Assembly (NCBI GenBank): GCA_966250335.1
Contig: CBINGZ010000004.1
Span: 1 to 64,000, forward strand
Origin: OLB7 sp966250335
GTDB taxonomy: Bacteria; Bacteroidota; Ignavibacteria; OLB7
Length of the DNA: 64,000 bases
Direction: 5' to 3'
The notes under the pieces are model-generated. The model saw only the letters and a list, made by a program, of their open reading frames with translations. It was not told the DNA's origin and ran no database searches. The position numbers and the translations under genes are program-made. Below are positions 57,191-64,000 of the stretch, one piece after another. Numbering within the stretch: the first letter of the stretch is position 1; every line of letters begins with the position of its first letter.

Positions 57191-60046
57191 ATGAACAACA
57201 GAACCCGTACCCTCACTGCGGTCGCCGCCACGGCGCTGCTGCAGTTCTCCCTCTCGTATGCCCAGCAGTCGAGCGCCACGGCCACCCTTACCGGTCGTGT
57301 CGTCGACGGCACCACCGGGGAGCCGATCGTCGGCGCCACCGTGCAGGTGGTCGGCGCCAAGCTCGGCGCCTACACCAACGTCAGCGGCGCCTACACGATC
57401 AGGAACCTCCCGACCGGGCTCCACAGCCTCAAGGTCACCTCGGTCGGATATGGTCCCAAGACGATAGAAAACGTCAAGGTCGACGGAGGCCGCGGGATCA
57501 CCCAGGATATCTCCCTGGTTCCCCAGGCGATCCAGGGGAAGGAAGTGGTGATCACCGCCGACGCGGGGAAGCAGACCGAGAACGCGGCGCTGATCGAGCG
57601 GAAGCGTTCCACCCAGGTCTCCGACGCAATATCGGCACAGGAGATATCGAAGGCCCCGGCCGCCGACGCGGGGGACGCCATGAAGCGCGTCACCGGTGTG
57701 TCGGTCGTGGGAGGACGGTATGTCGTGGTGCGAGGTCTGAGCGAGCGCTACAGCGCCACCCAGCTCAACGGCGTGAACCTTCCCAGTCCGGAGCCGGAGA
57801 AGAAGGTCGTCCCGTTCGATCTCTTCCCCGCGAGCATGATCAACAGGCTCACCACGGTGAAGACCTTCACTCCCGACAACCCCGGAGATTTCGCCGGCGG
57901 CCTGGTGAAGATCACCACCAAGGAGTTCCCTGAATCGTTCCTGCTGAACCTCAACGTCGGCAGCGGGATCAACAGCGAGACCCAGGGGGCCGACGCGCTG
58001 GAGTACAGGGGGGGCGCCGACGACTTCTTCGGATACGACGACGGCACCCGCGGGCTTCCGGAGGGGATCTCCATCGGGCGGCTGCGGACCCATGCCGAAC
58101 AGTCGGCCCTCCTTGCCCGCTTCAACAACGGCGCCATGACGCCGGTCGCCGCCGATCTTCCGGTCAACCAGTCGTACGGCCTCTCGGTCGGCAACCAGTT
58201 CGACGTCGGTTTCCCGATCGGCTTCCTGCTCTCCGGGACGTTCTCCAACAACGCGAGCTATCGCACCGAGCGGCAGGCCTACCCATTGCTGGAGATCGAG
58301 AACGGACGACGCGAGCTGCGATATGATTACGATGTACGGCGCGCGGAGCGATCGACCCTGCTCGGCGGCCTCTTCAACCTGAGCGCCCAGTTCGCCCCGG
58401 AGCACAAGATCAGCTTCAAGGGGGTCTACAACCATTCCTCGGACGACGAGACACAGCTCGTGGAGGGAGAGGTGAACCAGAGCTCCCGCGACTTCATCCG
58501 CCACAGCAGGCTCCGCTTCGTGGAGCGGGCTCTCTGGAGCACGCAGCTCGACGGCGAGCACAAGCTGGAGGGAGTTCTCAACTCCAGGGTCGAATGGCGC
58601 GCATCGATCGCCGGCGCCGACCGCACCGAGCCGGACAACCGCACGGTGACCTACCTGCGGGACGAGGATGCCTATCGCTTCAAGAACAATTTCGGGAGCA
58701 ACAACGGCCGCTTCTTCAGCACGCTGGACGATCGCGAGAACAACTTCGGGCTCGACTGGAGCCTCCCCTTCTCCTCGTGGAACGATCGTACGGCGACGGC
58801 CAAGATCGGCGGACTGGTCCGGATGCGCGACCGTGATTTCGCCGCCAGGCGCTTCCTCTTCAGCAGCGCCACGGGGGATCGCGAGATCCTCTCGCTTCCG
58901 CCGGAGCAGCTTCTCTCGCCTGAGAATGTCGCTGCCGGATATATGAACTTCAACGACGAGACCGGCACGGCCGACGCCTACACCGCGGCGGAGCAGGTCA
59001 CGGCCGGGTTCGCGATGGTCGATATTCCCCTGAGCGCCCTGCTCCGTTTCGTGGGCGGGGTGCGGATGGAGAAGTGGCATACCGAGCTGAACCCGCTCAA
59101 CCAGCTGACCGGCGAATCCGACCCCTCCCTGGCCGTAGATCAGACGCAGACCGATCTGCTCCCCTCCGCCAACCTCATCTACACCCTCACCGAGGAGATG
59201 AACCTGCGCGGCTCCTTCTCGCAGACGCTGGCGAGGCCGGAGTTCCGCGAGCTGGCCCCCTTCCGCTACGACGACTACCGCCAGAGCACCTACGGCAACC
59301 CGTCGCTGGAGCGGACGAAGATCATGAACTACGATCTCCGCTGGGAGTGGTTCCCGCGCGGCGGTGAAGTGGTGGCGACGAGCCTCTTCTACAAGAGCTT
59401 CAGCAAGCCGATCGAACAGGTCTATCTGGTGGGGGGGTCCGATATCTCGGTGGAGCCGGCCAACGCCAGCCGCGCCAGGTCGCTCGGCGCGGAGTTCGAG
59501 ATCCGCAAGGCGCTCGACTTCCTGACGCCCGAGCTGGAGAACCTGTCGATCGGGACCAACCTGACGCTGGTGAGCACCGAGGTGAAGTTCAACGAAGGGG
59601 AGAGTCTCACGGTGTTCGACGGCGTCGGCCTGATCGACTATTCGGCCGCCACGCTGACCGACACCACCAGCGGCCGCCCGCTTCAGGGACAGTCCCCCTA
59701 CGTGCTGAATCTCTCGCTCGGATATGATCAGAGCGACTGGGGGACGAGCGTGGCGCTTCTCTACAACCTCTTCGGCCGCAGGCTGGCGATCGTCGGTTCG
59801 TCCGGTATTCCCGACACGTACGAGGAGTCGCGCGGGGCGCTCGACATGACGATCACGCAGCGCCTGCCGGCCGGCCTGCAGCTCAAGATCAGCGGCAGAA
59901 ATCTTCTGGATGACGAGGTCCTGCTCCGCCAGGAGTTCCCGGACGGGGAACAGATCGATGTGGAGCGCTACCGCACGGGTCGTTCGTTTTCTATCGGAAT
60001 CGGGTTCAGTTTCGACCAGTATCAGCTTCAGACCACACCGGAATGA
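57191..60046 (+). CDS. TonB-dependent outer membrane receptor
   Basis: A 951-aa outer membrane receptor. The signal ends SYAQ. Residues of about 30-115 are a carboxypeptidase-regulatory-like domain (LTGRVVDGTTGEPIVGATVQV...GYG). The plug follows at about 140-260 (SAQEISKAPAADAGDAMKRV, YVVVRGLSERYSATQLNG, FTPDNPGDFAGG) and then a 22-strand barrel type region to the end (NLRGSFSQTLARPEFREL near two thirds). This is the common Bacteroidota TonB receptor layout without the SusD partner seen in glycan loci. A beta-helix lipoprotein gene follows after 122 bases in the same direction. The cargo is not evident from sequence. Confidence 0.93.
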   Translation: MNNRTRTLTAVAATALLQFSLSYAQQSSATATLTGRVVDGTTGEPIVGATVQVVGAKLGAYTNVSGAYTIRNLPTGLHSLKVTSVGYGPKTIENVKVDGGRGITQDISLVPQAIQGKEVVITADAGKQTENAALIERKRSTQVSDAISAQEISKAPAADAGDAMKRVTGVSVVGGRYVVVRGLSERYSATQLNGVNLPSPEPEKKVVPFDLFPASMINRLTTVKTFTPDNPGDFAGGLVKITTKEFPESFLLNLNVGSGINSETQGADALEYRGGADDFFGYDDGTRGLPEGISIGRLRTHAEQSALLARFNNGAMTPVAADLPVNQSYGLSVGNQFDVGFPIGFLLSGTFSNNASYRTERQAYPLLEIENGRRELRYDYDVRRAERSTLLGGLFNLSAQFAPEHKISFKGVYNHSSDDETQLVEGEVNQSSRDFIRHSRLRFVERALWSTQLDGEHKLEGVLNSRVEWRASIAGADRTEPDNRTVTYLRDEDAYRFKNNFGSNNGRFFSTLDDRENNFGLDWSLPFSSWNDRTATAKIGGLVRMRDRDFAARRFLFSSATGDREILSLPPEQLLSPENVAAGYMNFNDETGTADAYTAAEQVTAGFAMVDIPLSALLRFVGGVRMEKWHTELNPLNQLTGESDPSLAVDQTQTDLLPSANLIYTLTEEMNLRGSFSQTLARPEFRELAPFRYDDYRQSTYGNPSLERTKIMNYDLRWEWFPRGGEVVATSLFYKSFSKPIEQVYLVGGSDISVEPANASRARSLGAEFEIRKALDFLTPELENLSIGTNLTLVSTEVKFNEGESLTVFDGVGLIDYSAATLTDTTSGRPLQGQSPYVLNLSLGYDQSDWGTSVALLYNLFGRRLAIVGSSGIPDTYEESRGALDMTITQRLPAGLQLKISGRNLLDDEVLLRQEFPDGEQIDVERYRTGRSFSIGIGFSFDQYQLQTTPE

Positions 60047-60168
60047 GATTCGGGGAGGCCGGCGCGCCCTGGTGCGCGCCGGCCGGTCCCGATCGATGAC
60101 GATGTAACTACCAACACGACAACAGAGCAGATCCCATACTGCACTCTTCTCACTTATTCAACATCTCC

Positions 60169-61494
60169 ATGCGACATCTGAACAAGTTCTTCCTCGCGGC
60201 CTGTTGCGCCGTTTCGCTGGCGGCCGTCGGCTGCAGCGACGACGACGGAACCACGAACCCGCCGACGAACGAGGCCAAGGCGGCGACCCTGAAGGGGAGC
60301 CTGGTCAACGGCGACCGCACGCTCAGCAAGGATACGGTCTACACCGTCGAGGGCTTCTATCTGATCCAGCCGGGAAGCAAGCTGATCATCCCGGCCGGCA
60401 CCACGATCATGGGGGACTTCGCCAGCAAGGGGGCGATCATCACCGTGCGCGGCACGTCGACCCGCGCCAGCGGCCAGATCATCGCCGAGGGGACGGCCGC
60501 CGAGCCGATCGTCTTCACCTCCAGCCAGCCGGTCGGATCGCGCGCCCGCGGCGACTGGGGAGGGGTGATCCTGAGCGGTCTCTCCGATCTCAACGTCCCC
60601 GGCAAGATCGGCGTGGGTGAGGGTGGAACCGGCGCCTACGGCTGGGGGAACGTCCTCGCCGCGGCCAGGAGCGACGACAACTCCGGCACGCTCAAGTATG
60701 TCCGTATCGAGTACGGCGGCACCAAGGTCACCCCGGACAACGAGATCAACGGCGTTACCTTCAACGCGGTCGGCAGCGGCACCACGATCGAGCATGTCCA
60801 GGCGCACATGATCGCCGACGACGGCTTCGAGTGGTTCGGCGGCACCGTCAACGCGAAGTATCTCGTCTCCTCCGGCAACGACGACGACGCGTTCGACATG
60901 GACTTCGGCTACAGCGGCAAGCTCCAGTTCCTCTTCGCTCTGCAGGATCCGGAGATCGCCAACCGCGGCTTCGAGGTCGACAACGACGCCCAGGGTTCGA
61001 CCAACGAGCCGTTCACCAGCGCCACCATCTCCAACGTGACCCTTGTCGGCACCGGCAAGGAGAAGGCGAACGACGACGACAACGACGGCATCTACCTGCG
61101 CCGCAACAACAAGCTGAAGATCTACAACGCGATCGTGACGAACTTCCGCTACGGTCTGGTGATCGACGGCTCCGGCACCAAGGCGAACGCCGAGAGCGGC
61201 GACCTGATGGTGAAGAACAGCGTGCTGGGGGGGATCAAGGGCCCCTACCTCTACAAGGGAGGGACGGCCGCCGACCTGGATGCCCTGGCGACGGGCTGGG
61301 GAATCAGGTCGAGCGCGGTGAATCTCACCAGCATCGCCTTCGAGACGCCGAACCCGGTCCCGACCGACTTCAGCGGCCTCCCGGCGTTCCTGCCGATCAA
61401 CGACACCGGCTTCTTCAGCAACGTCTCCTTCATCGGAGCGTTCGGCCCCGGCGACAACTGGATCTCCGGCTGGACGAACTTCAAGAAGAAGTAA
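60169..61494 (+). CDS. Lipoprotein with right-handed beta-helix repeats
   Basis: A 441-aa lipoprotein (signal ends AAVGC, followed by SDDDGTTNPP). The mature part has stacked short strands with Gly/Asn turns (LIIPAGTTIMGDF, IIAEGTAAEPIVFTS, LKYVRIEYGGTKV, VQAHMIADDGFEWFGG, IYNAIVTNFRYGLVIDG), as in right-handed parallel beta-helix proteins. The Asp-rich piece KEKANDDDNDGIYLRRN could bind calcium. It directly follows the TonB receptor on the same strand, which suggests a surface-exposed partner of that receptor. That functional link is inferred from position; the family's role is not established. Confidence 0.8.
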   Translation: MRHLNKFFLAACCAVSLAAVGCSDDDGTTNPPTNEAKAATLKGSLVNGDRTLSKDTVYTVEGFYLIQPGSKLIIPAGTTIMGDFASKGAIITVRGTSTRASGQIIAEGTAAEPIVFTSSQPVGSRARGDWGGVILSGLSDLNVPGKIGVGEGGTGAYGWGNVLAAARSDDNSGTLKYVRIEYGGTKVTPDNEINGVTFNAVGSGTTIEHVQAHMIADDGFEWFGGTVNAKYLVSSGNDDDAFDMDFGYSGKLQFLFALQDPEIANRGFEVDNDAQGSTNEPFTSATISNVTLVGTGKEKANDDDNDGIYLRRNNKLKIYNAIVTNFRYGLVIDGSGTKANAESGDLMVKNSVLGGIKGPYLYKGGTAADLDALATGWGIRSSAVNLTSIAFETPNPVPTDFSGLPAFLPINDTGFFSNVSFIGAFGPGDNWISGWTNFKKK

Positions 61495-61517
61495 TTCCGC
61501 ACTGCGATATACGGAGG

Positions 61518-61545
61518 GCGCCCCCGGTCACACGATCGGGGGCGC
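61518..61545 (+). terminator. Hairpin after the beta-helix lipoprotein gene
   Basis: GCGCCCCCG (61518-61526) pairs with CGGGGGCGC (61537-61545), 23 bases after the stop at 61494. There is no U tract. The small lipoprotein gene follows. Confidence 0.6.
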
Positions 61546-61611
61546 GGCTCCGGACCGAAGAGACGATTCGAAGACGTTCACAACAGGTTCAGTACAGATA
61601 AACATATCGGG

Positions 61612-62220
61612 ATGAGTTCCTTCCGTTTCTTTCTCGCCCTTCTGCTTCCCGCTCTCTCCCTTATCGCCTGCGGATCGCGATCCGATACGGCCCCCGATCC
61701 CGCCGGGAAGCGTCTTGAACTCTCGACGGCCGCGAACACACCTTCGCTTCCGGTGGTCCCGGTCTCCGGAGAACCGCGGCTGAAGCATGGCGCACGCACA
61801 CCGGAGGAGCTGGTGTCGACCGTCCTGAGGGCGTTCTCGACAGGCGACACCGTTGCTCTGACCGATGTGCTGATCGACGAGCGGGAGTGGAAGGAATATC
61901 TCTACCCCGAGTTTTCCCTCCACTACCCGGCCGCGAAGGATATGCGTCGGGAGGTGAAGGAGTATCTCTGGCAGAACCATGCGATGGGGAGCGCCAAGTC
62001 GCTGCTGAAGGGGCTTGCGAAGCTCGGCGGCAGAACGCTCCGCCTGGAGTCGATCAGCTACGACGACACGTTGCAGCGGTTCGCCAGCTACCAGATCCAT
62101 CAGGGAACGGTGGCCGGTGTGGTCGACGCGAAGGGGGAACGAAGCGAGATCACCTCTCTCGGCTCGATCGTCGAGATGGATGGGGTCTACAAGCTCCTGA
62201 GCTACAGGGATAGAGAGTGA
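61612..62220 (+). CDS. Small predicted lipoprotein, unknown function
   Basis: A 202-aa lipoprotein whose signal ends in LSLIACGSRS. The mature part contains a segment (RTPEELVSTVLRAFSTGDTVALTDVLID) resembling the start of NTF2-like or SnoaL-like small domains, then charged helices and a short strand pair near the end. No family can be named with confidence. It is convergent with the iron permease family gene, with only six bases between the stops, so transcription of the two genes must collide or overlap here. Confidence 0.7.
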   Translation: MSSFRFFLALLLPALSLIACGSRSDTAPDPAGKRLELSTAANTPSLPVVPVSGEPRLKHGARTPEELVSTVLRAFSTGDTVALTDVLIDEREWKEYLYPEFSLHYPAAKDMRREVKEYLWQNHAMGSAKSLLKGLAKLGGRTLRLESISYDDTLQRFASYQIHQGTVAGVVDAKGERSEITSLGSIVEMDGVYKLLSYRDRE

Positions 62221-62226
62221 GGGGTA

Positions 62227-62637
62227 TCACTTCAGCCTCGCCGACGTCAGCGGTATCACATCGTCGTCATCGACCCGCAGGTCGCGTTCCCGGCAGATCC
62301 TGAGGAAGTCCTGGTGGAGCTCCTCCAGCTCCGCGTCGGTAAGGTTCTCGAGTTCGATCAGCGCGTTGCGGGCCCCCTTGTGGGCACGGATCAGCTCATC
62401 CAGCTTCAGGTGCATCGCCAGGGCGTCGCGGTTCTGGGTGTTCTGAATGAGAAAGACCATGAGGAACGTAATAATGGTCGTTCCCGTGTTGATGACAAGC
62501 TGCCACGTATCGGAATAATTGAACATCGGTCCGGTCATCGCCCAGACCACGACGATCACGATCGCCGCCATAAACACCCAGGCCGTCCCAACAAACGCGG
62601 ACGTTTTCTGGGCAAATCTTCGAAATAGATCGTTCAT
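62227..62637 (-). CDS. Low-affinity iron permease family protein
   Basis: A 136-aa membrane protein of the low-affinity iron permease family. Two hydrophobic helices lie at about 17-37 (AWVFMAAIVIVVVWAMTGP) and 44-65 (WQLVINTGTTIITFLMVFLI). The family signature IQNTQNRDALAMHLKLDELI follows, and then a soluble helical tail (LENLTDAELEELHQDF). Members in bacteria are widespread, and a transport role has rarely been shown. It is monocistronic and convergent with the small lipoprotein gene. The 62638-62902 spacer upstream shows no recognisable element. Confidence 0.9.
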   Translation of the reverse strand: MNDLFRRFAQKTSAFVGTAWVFMAAIVIVVVWAMTGPMFNYSDTWQLVINTGTTIITFLMVFLIQNTQNRDALAMHLKLDELIRAHKGARNALIELENLTDAELEELHQDFLRICRERDLRVDDDDVIPLTSARLK

Positions 62638-62902
62638 CCTTCACTTCCTGCTTCTTCCATCACACTGCTTGCACATCTTCATCAACATTGCGGGAAGGGT
62701 TCTTTGTTCCGAACGGCAAAATCGCGGGGCATTGAATTCGTCCGTACCCCGGCGCAGTTCCTTGTGAATCACTCCCAAGGTGTGTAAACTTGCGGCTTCC
62801 CTTCGATGAGAGGGGAAGCGATGCGGGGTGATCTTCCGAATATCGAATCCAATCCCATTGTGCCCTTCGAACGGGAGGGCCGCTCGAACCTTCTTCAGAC
62901 TC

Positions 62903-64000
62903 ATGTCAAGCATGATGACCAAGACCCCCAGACGTACGGTACTCTTCAGCGTGTTCCTCTCCGCGGCGCTCTTCGGCGCCGTTGATCTCTCTGCCCAGTC
63001 CGGAAAAAAGGCCAAGAACCCGGCGACCGGTTCGACCGAGGGGCTCAAGCAGTCGGTCGTTCTTGAAGTCGGCGCCGAGAAGTTCACGGTGCAGCAGATG
63101 GCGGACGCCTTCAAGAAGAACGCCAACAGAGGGGGACGGACCTTCTACGATCTGCCGCGCGACTCCGCGCTCCAGTTCCTCAACCTCTATGCGGACTACC
63201 GCCTGAAGGTGCGCGCGGCGATCGACGCCGGAGTGGACAAGCGACCGGAGATCGTCAAGGATCTGGCCGATCAGCGGATGCAGCTCATTGCGGCCCCTCC
63301 CCCCAGCACCGGCTACCTGATCGAGCGGAAGCTGGTCGACCCGGCGGTGGAGCGGATCTTCGCCCGCCGCGCCGATGAGATCAAGGTCGCCGTGATCTTC
63401 ACCCGGATGAACGTCGATGACCCGGCCGACACGATGCGCGCCTACCGGCGCGCCGTCGATATGCTGGACAGACTGAAGGCCGGGGCCGATTTCGGGCAGA
63501 TGGCGGTCGATTCCACCGATGATCCCACGACGCGCGGTCGTCGCGGATCGCTCGGGTATATCACGGGGGGGATGATCCTCCGCTCCATGGAGGATGCCGC
63601 CTACAGCCTCGAGCCGGGAAAGATCTATCGTGATGTGATCCGCGTCCCCTCCGGGTATGTCGTTCTGAAGGTGGAGGAGCGTGTTCCGCGCGTCAAGGTC
63701 CGCGCGGCGCAGATTCTGTTCGAGGCGCCGGTCGACGCCTCCGCCACGATCGATTCCACGGCTGTCCGCTCGCGCGCCGAGCTGGCGATGAAGCGTGTCA
63801 GGACCACCGAGGACTTCGCGACGGTCGCCCGCGAGATGTCGGACGACAGGACAAGCGGTGAGCAGGGGGGAGATCTCATCAGCTTCTACACCCGTTCCCT
63901 CGGCTTCGAGTCGCGCGACGGAAAGCTCGATCCGGTCTTCGAGGATGCTCTCTTCGCCCTGAAGCAGGGGGAGGTCTCCCCGGTGATCCGGACGCGGTTC
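62903..64000 (+). CDS. Parvulin-type peptidyl-prolyl isomerase, partial at the window edge
   Basis: The frame runs uninterrupted from the ATG at 62903 (others at 62912 and 62915) to the window end, 366 codons. A signal peptide ends LFGAVDLSAQS. After an N-terminal chaperone-like region (about 50-155) come two rotamase domains. The first, at about 160-260, includes GADFGQMAVDST, RRGSLGYITGG and SLEPGKIYRDVIRVPSGYVVLKV. The second starts near 262 (VRAAQILFE, FATVAREMSDD, EQGGDLISF, ALKQGEVSPVIRTRF). This is a SurA/PpiD-like periplasmic foldase for outer membrane proteins. The C-terminus is missing. Confidence 0.9.
   Translation, partial: MSSMMTKTPRRTVLFSVFLSAALFGAVDLSAQSGKKAKNPATGSTEGLKQSVVLEVGAEKFTVQQMADAFKKNANRGGRTFYDLPRDSALQFLNLYADYRLKVRAAIDAGVDKRPEIVKDLADQRMQLIAAPPPSTGYLIERKLVDPAVERIFARRADEIKVAVIFTRMNVDDPADTMRAYRRAVDMLDRLKAGADFGQMAVDSTDDPTTRGRRGSLGYITGGMILRSMEDAAYSLEPGKIYRDVIRVPSGYVVLKVEERVPRVKVRAAQILFEAPVDASATIDSTAVRSRAELAMKRVRTTEDFATVAREMSDDRTSGEQGGDLISFYTRSLGFESRDGKLDPVFEDALFALKQGEVSPVIRTRF

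Overview
The window is a stretch of high-GC bacterial chromosome with no phage or plasmid core. Many proteins end in a Por-type (type IX secretion, T9SS) C-terminal sorting domain. There is also a TonB-dependent receptor, an OmpA/PD40 protein, many lipoproteins, an LpxH-like lipid A enzyme and several copies of the Bacteroidota-style promoter word TAnnTTTG. Together these point to the Bacteroidota/Chlorobiota group. The high GC and the type of T9SS cargo suggest a Kapabacteria- or Ignavibacteria-like lineage; that placement is inference, because the window holds no rRNA or marker gene.

Layout. 1-7.9 kb: end of a T9SS cargo gene, an M61 peptidase lipoprotein, a large PKD/Ig-like T9SS protein, a dual-specificity-type phosphatase followed closely by a histone-deacetylase-family amidohydrolase, and a convergent Gly/Ser-rich hydrophilic protein. 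8-18.6 kb: OmpA/PD40 envelope protein, YfcE-like phosphoesterase, MurJ, RpiB, two lipoproteins and a repeat-rich T9SS protein. 18.7-24.4 kb: a very large PAS-rich hybrid histidine kinase and an isoaspartyl-methyltransferase-family protein. 24.5-31.5 kb: a secreted propeller protein with an internal sorting-like module, a lipoprotein, isocitrate dehydrogenase, a luciferase-like flavoprotein and a beta-lactamase-fold lipoprotein that has lost its catalytic residues. 31.6-34.7 kb: an AlkD-like protein, the stump of a lower-GC DNA methylase, an M23 plus L,D-transpeptidase fusion lipoprotein, and an orphan protein.

34.8-51.7 kb is the most striking part: one short T9SS protein and then five tandem, same-strand paralogues of about 945-956 residues. 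Each has an IgGFc-binding-like N-terminal region, Ig/ASH-like repeats and a T9SS sorting domain. A possible remnant of a sixth copy lies between the fourth and fifth. 52-54.7 kb: a protein with two complete bacterial sugar transferase domains in one chain, divergent from an LpxH-like gene. 55-64 kb: aldehyde dehydrogenase, a TonB-dependent receptor followed by a beta-helix lipoprotein and a small lipoprotein, a low-affinity iron permease family protein, and the start of a two-domain parvulin-type isomerase.

Functionally the window is mostly cell envelope: surface-exported proteins, outer membrane proteins, peptidoglycan remodelling, lipid A and exopolysaccharide priming, with scattered metabolic genes. 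Genes are mostly single units. Many ends carry long perfect hairpins, most of them without a U tract.
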